Shown in pieces: positions 11,823 through 23,525 of a DNA stretch of 64,000 nucleotides. How positions within the stretch are numbered: position 1 is the stretch's first letter; each line of letters begins with the position of its first letter. The position numbers were made by a program, and so were the translations under genes. The notes under the pieces are model-generated. The model saw only the letters and a program-made list of their open reading frames with translations, ran no database searches and had not been told where the DNA came from. Source of the DNA: Vitis vinifera (Eukaryota; Streptophyta; Magnoliopsida; Vitales; Vitaceae); assembly GCF_030704535.1 (NCBI RefSeq), contig NC_081815.1, positions 5,094,501 to 5,158,500 on the forward strand, in the 5' to 3' direction.

Positions 11823-13429
11823 GGGCCTCTCTTTGCCATCTTTGGAAGAGCTCTGATTCTCATACAATATTATAAACAAAACGAAGACTCTTTATCAGTT
11901 GAGTCACGTGATTTAGGTGTGACAATGAATCATGTTTTATTAACAATTTGTTTTGTCAAGTAAGAGTATTGAACTGAAACATAATTTATATAGAAGGATG
12001 GAATGAGTTGGTTGGAATAAATATAAATAACTTTGAGCATATTTGAATTTTTCTCTTATAAATTCAGGAGGGTTTTAAGATAAATTCGAGGATGACTTTG
12101 TCACAACTCATTCCCATTACATATATTATCAAATAAAAAATTATTTTAATTGATTTTTTTAAAAATTTCAACTTTCTTAATATAGAAATTTTAATTTTTT
12201 AAAAAATCATTTATAAACTTTGATAACATTTATTTCTTTATAAATTATATTTATTTTTAGTATAACTTAAAGTTTTAAAAATAAAACTTGAAAAAAAAAT
12301 AATCTACATAGAAAGGGATGAATATGAGAATTTCCTATATCCACCTTAGTCTGTTTAATTGTTTATCTTTACGTCCACACCAGTCTATTTATTTTTGGAA
12401 TAAGAATGAAAATGTATATAAAAATGAGACAATAATAACTCATTTTGTTGCAATCCCAATTTTTATGATAAATGAATGAGAATCAGGGGTAGAAAATGTG
12501 AAAAATGGGGATTTGGGTGTTCATAATTGGATCTATTTGGAATAAAGGAAGAGAGGGTTATGGTGAAGAAAAATGATTGGAAGGGTAGGTTTGAAGCTTT
12601 AAGAAAAATGATTAGAAGGGTAGCTTTGAAGCTTTAACCAGATAATTGGGGTTTGGTGTGGGAGAGGAAAAGTGGAATGCGATTGTTGATTAGAATGAAA
12701 AAGCAAAGGGAATCACTGGTCTTAAAAGCCCTAAACATGCCAGCTTAAAAGTCACTCCCCTATTCTTCTTGGTGTGTGTGCTGAATTTCGAGTCACACAA
12801 ATTTTATAATGTTAGACCACCTGCTTGGGAAAATTATAGTAACTTATCTTAGGATGTACTTATAGACTCTAAGCAAAAGATTATGTTTTCCTCTTTTATG
12901 ATTGAGACTAAATTTTAGTCTTTTTAGATTGAGGTAATATCTCTTCCATAACTTTTGGATTTGGTTGTGTTGTCGTGTGCAACATTAGAACCAAGAATTG
13001 TAATATATTTGAATTTATTTTTAAAGTAAGAGTGAGGATAAACAAATATTAATATAAGTATCAAATTTCATTCTCTTTAAGATTCTGACATTATGATTCA
13101 TTTTTATTTTTATCTTATTTTCATTTTCACTTGTAATATCACATATTAAATATGGAAAAAAGTTCTTGAAATTACATATATATCGACTTCTCTTTAAATC
13201 TCGCAAACGAATTTTAAAGTTGTAAAGATATTTGCATCAAAGTGAACAATATCTATACGATTGAAAATAAGTCTACATAAATAACATTCGGAGAAATTTT
13301 TTTTAACTTTATAAATATGTTTTAAAACTGAAAAAGACAAATCAAAATTTATAAAAAGCATGGATAAACTTACTTCCCTTTTCAAACATGGATTTTATAA
13401 AAAGCATCTCTAAGGGATATGATATGACT
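11823..13429. other. AT-rich spacer after copy A
   Basis: Strongly AT-rich DNA without an open frame resembling any family I know. Short stretches such as GGAATGAGTTGGTTGGAAT (about 12000) and the A/T tracts at 12120-12310 look like old MITE or retroelement debris. The reading frames here are short and of low complexity. Confidence 0.5.
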
Positions 13430-13930
13430 TTGTGTAGAGAAAATGGAGAGAACAGTAGCACCACCTTCTCCTCCGGTCCTTCCTACGCGTGAACTTTATG
13501 GATAACCATGTGTTGCATATAGAGAAGGTTGATTGTGTGAGGCCCACCTCCAGCAGCCAGTGACGCAACAGAGGCCTTGATCAGTTACACACCACAAAAG
13601 TTGGTATGGAGGGAAAAGACCGGGATGAAACAGAGTGGAAATACGCACTTCCTTTTTCCATCTTAGGGGTGCAAAGTCTTTTACTTTTTTTGGTACTCTA
13701 CATTCTAAAAGAGGATGAATATTGTGGAGGAACTGACCCAAAGTATGGAATGAAGTCCAAACAACCTTGTCGTTTTCCCACACTCCTACTCCTTTACTTT
13801 TCTTGGTACGGAGGTAGCATATATGTACATAGCATCTTGGACACCTTTACATCATGGTATTGCGTGACAAGGAAAAGTGGACTTGCAAGAGAATAATGCA
13901 CTAGGATCATCACAGTGTAATCCTCTTATA
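13430..13930. other. less AT-rich block, no recognised gene
   Basis: Base composition here is clearly less AT-rich than on either side and there are overlapping frames of about 95 codons on both strands (13606-13896 + and 13496-13783 -). Neither matches a domain I recognise, neither starts in a convincing context, and no splice partner is evident. It could be a decayed gene fragment or transposon interior. I assign no function. Confidence 0.35.
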
Positions 13931-14699
13931 TCTTGAATGGAATATCCAAATAAGACCACAAAAGTTTGATATCATTTATTAACATGATTCAATTTCAACA
14001 CATTTTTCATGAGTTGAGTTGGATATATTTTAATTTGAATCAAATTTGTATCAATTTATATGACCCATTTGATAAATAAATTGTTTTTAGGTTAATTTGT
14101 ATAATATAAATTTTACTTGAATTAATTTATATAATAATTATATTGATCAACCTGATTATAATTATAATCAATTTAACTCATATTTAATTTATTTAAAATT
14201 TGATTTTAAATAAATAGGTCAATTAAATCATAAATATAACATGTTAAAAGGTTAATCATATTACTTTAAACAAAAGTTAACTTGACCTGATTATTAAATG
14301 AGTTACACAACAAATTATCTATTTAATAATTAGGTCATACTAGGGTTCATTCTTTTAATCTAATTATTATTCATATCATGTTTAGGTCGATTGTTTTAGT
14401 CACGTGCCAAATTTTTTATATTACGAATATGACTCTTATGCTAACAATTATGAAGATAGAATTTGAGTCCATCCATCTACAAGTTAAAAAAGCTATATAG
14501 AGAATTGTTAGAGTGAATTAAAGTGAAGCACTAAACTTTCAATAATGAATAAGTGTGTATATATATCTATGTCTAAGAATTGATAACCTTTGTAAATTGG
14601 ATTATTGTAACCCATGAAAACATATGGATAAGTTTTCTTAGCAAATTTTAAGTCAACTTGATGCTATAAAGAAATAAACCACTAATACCCTAACACCCG
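13931..14699. other. AT-rich repetitive spacer
   Basis: Dispersed short motifs such as TTAATTTGTATAAT and GACCTGATTATTAAATGAG recur with variation, a pattern of old degenerate transposon sequence. No coding potential is seen. Confidence 0.4.
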
Positions 14700-16560
14700 C
14701 AAGCCACCATAATCAAGATCTCATTATAGAGCTTATTGATAAAAATTGTCATTTTGTAGAACTCAAGATGACAATCTATTATTAAGATATACAATAACTA
14801 GAAAAACATCAAACCAAAAAGACAAAGGCAGATTAGCATAAAAGAGTATAGTTAATCTTACATCAATGATACATTGATGAGTTTGTTCAATTTTGCCATT
14901 TTTCTCAAAAGTCCCAAAACATGAAACATGCATTTGGATCCCACAATTGTTCATATGATTAAGAAAAAAAAAAATTCATTTAAATTCTTTCCCTCCATCA
15001 CATTGAAAAATCTTAATCTTTTGAACAAATCAATTTTCTACCATATTTTTTAAATTTAGAAAATAAAAAAAATTCAAATTTCCTTTCTAACAAGTATAGC
15101 CATATAAATTTGAAATAATTATCCATAGAAATTGCATATAAAAAAATAAAAAATAAAAAACAGTGATTTAAGGCTACACGGGCAGGCCTCCAAAGATAAC
15201 AATGTACCTTTTCAAGGGGACATTGTGAGATTTCATTTGAAGAATTAAAAGATGGTTTACAAAAACTTCCTAATTGACAACAATTACATATATAAGGTTT
15301 GGTTACCTAATGAGTGACATTAATGGCTTTATTTTCCTTTTACAAAGACAATAACTTTGAATTAAGGTGTTCTAATTGTTGATGTCAAATAAATGAAGAA
15401 AAACCACCTTTATTTTAATAAGAGTTTGTTGAAAAATTTTGTCGAAAGCATAAAATTATCTTTTCTTATTCCCATTGAGGTTGCTTTTTGGTTTCAATCC
15501 ATAACAATAAAACTAGATAAGGTGAATTTAGAAGTACATGAATTATTTGAAGTAAATTTTTCAATGGATAAAAAGTTCTTTTTCAATTTAGAAACGACCA
15601 ACACATCTTTCAAATTTAATTTACTTCCTTCATATATAGTAACATGAGCATCATCATTGTGAGATACTATTTTTGTTTCCAACATAAATCACATCACTTC
15701 CATCATATGGTTTTATATAAGACACTTTATTTGCATCGTTAGTCATGCATAAGGTATCTCCAAAATCAATATAAAAGGATTAATCATTTGAATCATTTAG
15801 AGTAAAAGTAGCAAGGGCTTGAGGAAGATTTTCATATTGGTTTCAAAAATCAAACCTATACCAACAATCAATGACAAGGTGAAGGTGATTTGATCTCCCA
15901 CAAACTTGACAAGTAACTTTACCATTATTGTTTGCATTATTTTGATGTTGTCATTGTGGTCCTAAAGGATTTCCTCATTTTGATTAACATGTGTTGTTGC
16001 TAGTCTATCCTTGATTATTACTGCCATATGAGAGATTTGACTTCCATTATAATGCCAAAAAAAGTGTGCAACCTTTACTTTCTGAGTTAGCTCTGTCAAC
16101 AATTCTAACCTCACCTGTGTTGTCTAAGGAAAGTTTGTGTATACTCCAAATAAGTCTTTTCTTCCTCCCTTTGTGCAATTAACAAATTGTTCATAACCTT
16201 GAGGGCTAAGATATGAACTAACTAAAGGTTGGATATGCTATTTGGTGGACATGATCAAACAAAAAAAAAGAAAATTATATTTTGTATCCAAACCATGAGC
16301 AAATCAGAAAAACTAGTCAAGATCTAAACCTAGCTTCTTGATGGTAGCAAGATTATCACAAATAGAATTAAATCCTTTCCAGTATTCTTCTAAGGATTGT
16401 GACACTTTTTTCATTTTATAAATATTAGTATTTATTTATTTATTTATTTTGTAAATGACCTCTCTTTTCTACTTTGACTAGAAGTAGTTGTTCCTCTAAG
16501 AAGGTCCAAATCAACCTGATACACTTTTTTGTATCAAAAATCATTTTCAAAATATCTTCT
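14700..16560 (-). mobile_element. Ty1/copia relic: gag, protease region, integrase (minus)
   Basis: Pieces of a copia polyprotein appear in the right order on the minus strand. A degenerate gag zinc knuckle CQVCGRSNHLHLVIDC lies near 15915-15855. The protease/pre-integrase stretch LNLKDVLVVSKLKKNFLSI lies at about 15620-15550, and the integrase C-part KIEQTHQCIIDVRLTIL then LPLSFWFDVF at about 14900-14800. Stops and frameshifts separate them. Reverse transcriptase and RNase H are missing and no LTR pair was found. Dead copy. Confidence 0.72.
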
Positions 16561-16613
16561 TTTATGATTCCAAGGAATCATAAAGTGAGTAAATCATCAT
16601 TGTTGATCAATAA

Positions 16614-19600
16614 TGTGACGCCCTAAACCTCGGAGTAAAACCTTGATTTAGAAATTAAAAATAAGTTAAACAAATTTAATAAGAGTAGAAATATCTTTTT
16701 GTATTTAATAACCTTAGATATAAATTAAAATTTTCTAATTTATCTATATAAAAACCCTTTTACATGGAGATAAAAGAACATAAGATAACGTAGGGATAAA
16801 GATTTAGGAATTTAAAATTTGAAAATCAATTTTTCGAATAAGATCTTAAGCTTTTGATCAGTATTTTAATTCATTAAATAGTTTGGAATACTTTAAAAAT
16901 TCTTTGGAATATATCATTCTAGATTAGGGCTTATTTATTTAATTTTTAGATAAAAAAATATTAAAAATTTATGAATATAAGTAGAATTATTAATAAAGAT
17001 TGAAAATTTTAAAATATTTAAATTAATAATTACCAATAAAAACAAATGGCTTTCTTTTTTTCATGATATACCAATAAAAAAAATATAAATAAAAAAGAGG
17101 AAAGAAAGGGTGTTTACCATGTGATTCATGAAAGTAGTGTTAAAAAAATGGAAGAATGAAAAAGAGAGACTTTGTGACTATGCGTGTACTTTGTTGTTAA
17201 AAGAAAAGATAAAAAAATGGAAAAGAAGGAAGACGAGAGAGTGAAAAGAACAGAGTGAGTGTTGGAAAGAAATAATAAATAAATTAAAAGAATGGATAGA
17301 TTTTTGTTGTAATGTGGAATTAAATTAAAAAGAAAAAAGAAAAAAAATTCTTTTGGGTGGCGATGCTAGTGGGCCCCGTGGGAAATTTGAAAAGTAGGTG
17401 GACACTGGAAGGAAAGCAGAAAAGCCAAAAAAAAAGGAAAAAAGAAATCATGCATCAAATGATAGTATACATGTGGCTATTGTTCGTCATGAGTAGGTGA
17501 GGAGGTTAGAGATTCTGATTGTAGGTTGGGCAAGTGAGAAAAAAAAAATAGCAAGAATTATTCTTGATAAATATTGTAGAAAATTTTAAGAAATAATAAT
17601 AATAATAATTTAATACAAGAAATTGAAATAAAACACTTATTGGAGTTTTAGTTTAAAATATATAGATATTAAATAATTATTGGGAATGAAAAGTGAGGGA
17701 AAGGCTGTATGAAGAGGGAAAAAAAGTATAATAATAATAATAATAATAATAATGAAAAGAAACTTATAATTAGTTGTGTTGTAAGTGAGCAATGCTTTAT
17801 ATGTTTACAATTTTAAAACTTTTAGAAAGATAATATAATAATAAAAAGAAATATATTATAATAATAATAACAATAACAATAATAGAAAAAGATATTTGTT
17901 TGAATAAAATGAATAAGTTTTGGAGAGATTTACTTTAAACAAATAAGTAAATAGAGAAGATTCTTGGAAATAAACTTTTTAAAGAAAATCTTACATAAAT
18001 CCAAATTTTAGAAAACTAATTAATCAAATTGAAATTGAATGATAATAATAATAATTTGTTTCCAAATTTAGAAAAAATTGTTTTTATTTTTATGCATGGA
18101 TCAAATATATATTTTGTTTGAAAAAAATATATTAGAGCATTTACTTTTTTATATATATATATAAAAGGAAAAATTGTGGAGATATGATGTTTTTGATTTG
18201 TAAGTTTAAATTAATAAAATAAAGTGTTTGACTCTATTTTACATTTTCTATTCTAATCAACGGGTAATAATTGTTGACATTTTCAACCTTAGTTAATGAG
18301 TTATAATAGTTGACATTTACATTTCTTGGTAGGAAATGTAATTACTTTACACCCTAATCTCTAGGGATTTGATTAAAGGTTTCTAGTATTAGTAGTACTT
18401 GATTTCGTCAATAAGAACAAATTTGAGGCTAGGCATCTATTTGTAAAGTTTGATCTAACTAGGCACCACTTGATATTTGATAACCAAAACACAAATATTT
18501 TGAATGTACTTGATTTTGATTTAATATAAAATTGTTTTGACATGAATATAAAAATGTTTTGTTGAAAAGTTTTGGATGCCTTAACATGTTTAAACTCAAA
18601 AGTTTTTATGAAAATGATTACACATTATATCTCCTATTTGCAAGCATAATTGAAAATGTTTGATATATCAAATTGTATTAATATTCCTTATTGGGTTTTG
18701 GACTCATTCCCCTTCATTTACAATTTTTCAAGTACTGGGTAAAAAGTGACCAATAGTATAAGATTTTGTTAGTGTTAGGATTTTGGTTTAAAATTTATTT
18801 TTTGGACATTATTTAAAAGTTAGAATTTAATAACTATTTGAATTGTTTAAGTTTGAAGTTATTTGGATAATAACAGTTGGGTTGATGTGTTAGTTTTAAA
18901 GTTGAAATTTGAAAATTATAGAATTTTGTTTTACTACTCTAAATAAGAATTTGGTATTTGATAACTTCCAATTACAAGATGAATATTGGAGTTAATTCAC
19001 ACTTTGAGCCTTCGGGCTTGAGGTTTGAAATGACTATCATACCCTTGGAGTGAGTCTTAAGGTGTGACAAAGTGGTATCAGAATACTAGGTTATGATCTT
19101 TTTAGGAACTTGATTTGGTTTAGATTATGAATAAATGATTAACACATTAGTTTAAGTTTCAATTTCATCTAGTATAAATTTCAATTCCTTTTTTTATTCT
19201 AAATTGTCTAATAGGTTTCTCAATGGCTAATCTAGGCTCAACGCACTATTTTGTTTTAGTATCTTTTGTTGGTTTGTTGGGTATCCCTATTTTTGACATA
19301 GACTTTGATTTGATTGTTCTTTCTCTTATAGGAGATTTTGTTGTGACTTATAAAATTCTTAGAGATTGTCTTGTGATGATTGGTTATAGGGAGATAACAG
19401 TTGACTTAATGCTCCTTGACTTTCAAGATTTGAAGTGATTTTGAGGATAGATTGGTATACTTTCTATCATGCCTCTGTTGATTATTTTGGGAAAATGATG
19501 ATTTTCCACATTCCTGCTTAACCCGAGTTTAGTTTTGAGGGAAAGCATGTGGTTAGATCGTTATGTATGATCTTGTCCTTACAAGCTAGTTCCTTGCTTA

Positions 19601-19985
19601 GGAAAGGTTGTCAAAGTTTTTTGGTCTATATGGTGAGTTATAAAAAGGATTTAAAGTTGAAGAAGACCTTATACTATGACCAAGATTCCAATTTTTTAGG
19701 ATTTGTTGGTTACATGCGGTTTATTGAGGGGTTTTCTAAGATCACCCTACCTTTGACCAAGTTGACACAGAAGGGGGGTTAGTTTCAGTGGTCTGATAAC
19801 TGTGAGCATAGGTTTTTAGAAGTAAAGAGCAGATTAGTAACAACTCCTATTTTTATTATTCTTTCAGGTTTCAGAGAATTTGTGATGTATAATGATGTCT
19901 CTCATCAGGGTTTAGGTTGTGTTCTTATGTAACATGGATAAGTTGTGGTTTGCACTTCTAGACAATTGAAACTTTATGAGTGAAA
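16614..19985 (+). mobile_element. Ty3/gypsy element, 5' LTR + truncated internal part
   Basis: The LTR runs 16614-19069 (2456 bases), starting TGTGACGCCC and ending GGTGTGACA. Three bases later comes TGGTATCAGAATACTAGG (19073-19090), a tRNA-Met primer-binding site. The internal part holds decayed pieces of pol: at 19223-19530 a protease-region stretch with LMLLDFQDLK then YHASVDYFGKMM, and at about 19640-19980 reverse transcriptase/RNase H remnants (GFVGYMRFIEGFSKITLPLT, then FREFVMYNDVSHQGLGCVLM). Gag and the core RT catalytic motif are missing and no 3' LTR is visible, so the element is internally deleted and 3'-truncated. Confidence 0.8.
17728..17753. repeat. (TAA)n microsatellite
   Basis: About eight to nine uninterrupted ATA/TAA units within the gypsy LTR; shorter ATA runs recur at 17599-17611 and 17859-17882. 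Confidence 0.9.
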
Positions 19986-20454
19986 CTACCCCACTCACAA
20001 TCTGAAATTTATGATGTCTCACATCGGATATAAGAGAAAGTTTCTAAGATTATATATGAATAGACTACTCTTAACTTTATAAACATATCTTAAAGTTGTG
20101 AGAACTCCTTACATTCAAAGCAATACAAATAGAGTGGTTAGAATCCCGTGCAGGGAATAAGATGTTTTCATAGTGGAAAGTGGGTGTTTTCTTTATTTGT
20201 CTTCTTCAGTATATATAAACAAGATTTCCTTTAATATGACATCTAAGCTACGGTGGCAATTGATAACTATGTAGCCAATAAGAAGTTTGATGATTGTTAC
20301 TGTTATGAAGATTAACTACAACAATGATGAGAGTGATGATTGTGACCAGGCTTGAATGAAGAATTGATGAATGAGAGGAAAACTTCAAAAAGAGAGAATT
20401 ATGGATTCAGAAGTATGATTCCAAGTCTTGGATTATTCAATATTTTTATGGAGC
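19986..20454. other. retroelement debris before copy B
   Basis: Contains ATGTCTCACATCGGATA (about 20012), a string often seen near the ends of plant LTR elements, but no pairable LTR or coding region. Homology with copy A starts at about 20455. Confidence 0.35.
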
Positions 20455-21049
20455 AGGTGGTCCATGCTCTTCCGTGCTGTGCACACCCTAAAAAGACACC
20501 AACTATATATCCTCACTTTGTACTCGAAAAAGTGAGGAAGATAAGCCTTCGGATATGCGTTTCAGGCGGTGGATCCCAAAACAATCAAAGCAGGAATTAA
20601 GAATAGTCTTGGATTTGTCATTTTATATGATCTGAAAAAAAAAAAATCACATCCAATTTCTTAAGACACAATTTCGTCTTCCACATTTAAGAAATTTTTT
20701 TTTAAATGTTAGGATTATATTTAACAACTCTTCTCAAGAATAATCTTTTAGTTTTTTCAAATATATATAATTGTTAATTATCCCTAAAATAGATTTAAAA
20801 ATAATTATTTTTCTAAAACACATTTTTATTGTTTTTAATACATCTCATTTATTTTTTAAAATAATTATATAAGTATAGAAAATAATTAAAAATAAAATAT
20901 TTATTTTAAGAAATATCTGAAAACATAGAAAATAAGTTGAATATTTAAAATTTCTAAAGATATTTTTATTTTAAATAAAAAAAAATGTTTAAAAATTATT
21001 CTCAAAATCCTAGAATTAACATGTAGAAAATTAAGAACAATTCAAAATA

Positions 21050-21527
21050 AAAATATCAATATCAATTTTTTTTGTTCAACCTTTAATGAGGGAAAACGAT
21101 GCACACGTTCAACCCCCACAACCCCTTTAAGAAAGGTAACCAACTTATGAGTTTTCACTTTAAAATTAATCAGCCAGCGAACATATCATATCCAACTTTA
21201 GTGTTTTTGTGTGTGAATTTTATTTTTATTTTTTAAAATGATAATAATTTTGATTTGTTTTTTCTTCGACAACCATAAAGTTAGAAGTGGAACATAGAAT
21301 ATGCTTTAGGAGGGGTTAATGTATCAAGGAAAGCAAAAGTGGAGCAGAAGGGGGCCCTCACGTCAATCGAAGGGCGTAATCCATGCACGATGGAGAGTGC
21401 AACTCAGTATGGCAGGCCACCTCTTTTTCTACATAATTATTCACATTCTTTCGCCCTCTCCTCCCATACTAATCTTTCAGTGAGTGTGAGAGAGACTGTC
21501 AGAAAAGAGAGGGACTTTGTGTTTGTA
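21050..21527 (+). promoter_or_regulatory. MYB-B promoter and 5' UTR
   Basis: Aligned with the MYB-A promoter, the TATA position reads CTACATAAT (21429-21437) instead of CTATATAAT, one substitution in the core. The leader is shorter in its GA run (GAGAGAGACTGTCAG). The block ATTAATCAGCCAGCGAACAT at about 21161-21180 is kept. Expression may therefore differ from MYB-A; this is inferred, not shown. Confidence 0.55.
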
Positions 21528-22414
21528 ATGGAGGAGACTGGAGGACTTGTGCCCAAGCCAAGGGTGAAGAAAGGCTTGTGGAAACCGGAAGAGGACTTGC
21601 TTTTGAAAAAATATGTAGAGGCTCATGGAGAAGGGAAATGGGATGCTGTTTCTGAAAGAACAGGTGATGAAGCTAGCTCATATATATACACCTTTATCTC
21701 TCTCTCAACTTAGTAAATGTCAATGCATGTGTGGGAAAATTACTGAATATATATTCTGTACCTTACAGGATTGATGAGGAGTGGGAAGAGTTGCAGGCTG
21801 AGATGGAAGAATTATCTGAGACCCAACAAAAAACGTGGTGGGATTTCCAAAGATGAAGAGGATATTATTATCCGAATGCATAAGCTTCTGGGAAACCGGT
21901 ATATTCTGCTTGCCAAGCTCTTAACAAAACCAAGTTGATATGATATTCCTCGAATTGATCAGAAAAAAGTGATGGGTACATTCCAATGTTTTGTTTTGTT
22001 TTGTGTAGATGGTCTCTGATCGCGGGTCGCCTCCCAGGCCGAACGGACAATGACGTGAAAAATTATTGGAACACCCATTTGAACAAGGGGCGGTCTGGAG
22101 GCAAAAGAAAGAGCCCCAGCAGTGATGATAACGCTGGACACAAGAGACGCCGAGGATTGCTAAATTCTCAGCCGGTCCTCGACGGAAGTCCAGAGAAGAG
22201 AAGTGAAGGATCTGATGGAAGGAAGCAAGAGGAGTTCCATAATATTCCTGATAATAATCCTAGGATGGAAGATACAAAGAGCTTCAACCATGACATAAAA
22301 TCGCCATCGCTGCCGAGTGTGAAGGACACAACATTCTTATTTTATGATGAACCCTTCATATCCTTCTCAGATGCCTTTGTTTTATTTGAAACAATGGGAG
22401 AGATAGAATGGTGA
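21528..22414 (+). CDS. R2R3-MYB transcription factor B (MYB82/WER-like), 223 aa
   Basis: Paralogue of MYB-A with the same structure: exons 21528-21663, 21769-21898 and 22009-22414, GT-AG introns, 672 nt in frame. Key tryptophans W18, W38, W58, W90 and W109 are kept. By hand alignment about 32 of 223 residues differ from MYB-A, including several within the DNA-binding repeats: K48M and G50S just before the R2 recognition helix, I66K in the R2-R3 linker, E70G, E74D, and L78I in the bHLH-contact motif. No stop or frameshift is present, so it is potentially functional, but several normally conserved positions have changed, which hints at relaxed constraint or altered specificity. Its 3' end faces the TBC gene, with a copia element between. 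Confidence 0.92.
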
Positions 22415-22950
22415 AGACACCCACTCACCCTCACTACCGGAGGAGGGCGTGAAGCGACTGCTGTGTCCTGGGCTGTTGAGTGCTGAATTATGATTGCTGT
22501 TGTTGAATGTTGAATTATGCTGATTCTTTTTGTTTTGTTTTTTGTTTTTTCGGTTTATATGATGGATTATATATATGTAATATACATATAATTGTCAAAG
22601 CAAGGAACTTTTCCAGGTATTCTCTTTCTAAGGCAACTTAGTGATGACTGATGAGAGTAGGACAGACATTATGGGTCACTTAAAACAATGAGGTGGGCCA
22701 CTTACCCAGTTCGGTGTTATGATATCCATCCCAAGTACTTCACAACGCAACAATGGCAAGAAGTTAGGATGAACATCCACTGTATGATGAAATAACCTTT
22801 CTTAATATATATTGTGAAGTACTAGGAACATGCTTGGAAGTCCGAAAGTGAAACCTTTCAGTTTGTTTCCTGTAGTATTAGGGCCTAAATTCAATACCTA
22901 CAGTGGAGCCATTTAATAAAGTGGAAGAGCCACCAAGCATCTCATAAAAT

Positions 22951-23525
22951 TGTTGGGATAAAAAAGGAAAAATCTTGATCACCTGCATAGGTTATAAGAT
23001 TCCTCCACAAAATAACAACCAATCAACAATGATGATAACCTAACAAAAATGTATAATAATAATCCAAGAACATACAATAAATAATAATGACATCGGATAT
23101 AACATGGAAAAAAAACTACGAAGAAAATTTCTTCCACTTTAATAAAACAGGGATATAAATAATTAAGTCCTTGTTAGTTTCTTCAACTTGAAAACTTTTA
23201 CACACACACATATATATGTATGTATATATCAATATTTGAGGTGAGAATCCATCACCTCATAAAATAATGAATTGAAAGAGATTAAAAAAAAATCAAACTA
23301 TAATTAGGACTTCCCAAAAAAAGTTGATGAAAGAACTTATAACTTCACCCTTGAGCCCTAATAGTACCTGAAAAAACAAACCTAATTTTCGTTCCTTTTC
23401 TCCCAACATACCAAAACCCTAGTACTATATATATTTGGGCTTAGAGAATACTCAAATATATTATAGCCTAGTACTCAAATATACTACTTATATAGGCTCA
23501 TGGATTGGACAAACTTAACCCAACA
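22951..23525 (-). repeat. copia LTR (3' LTR of the element)
   Basis: Direct repeat of 26526-27118, beginning TGTTGGGATAAAA and ending CTTAACCCAACA. The two LTRs differ by many substitutions and small indels, so the insertion is not recent. Confidence 0.88.
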
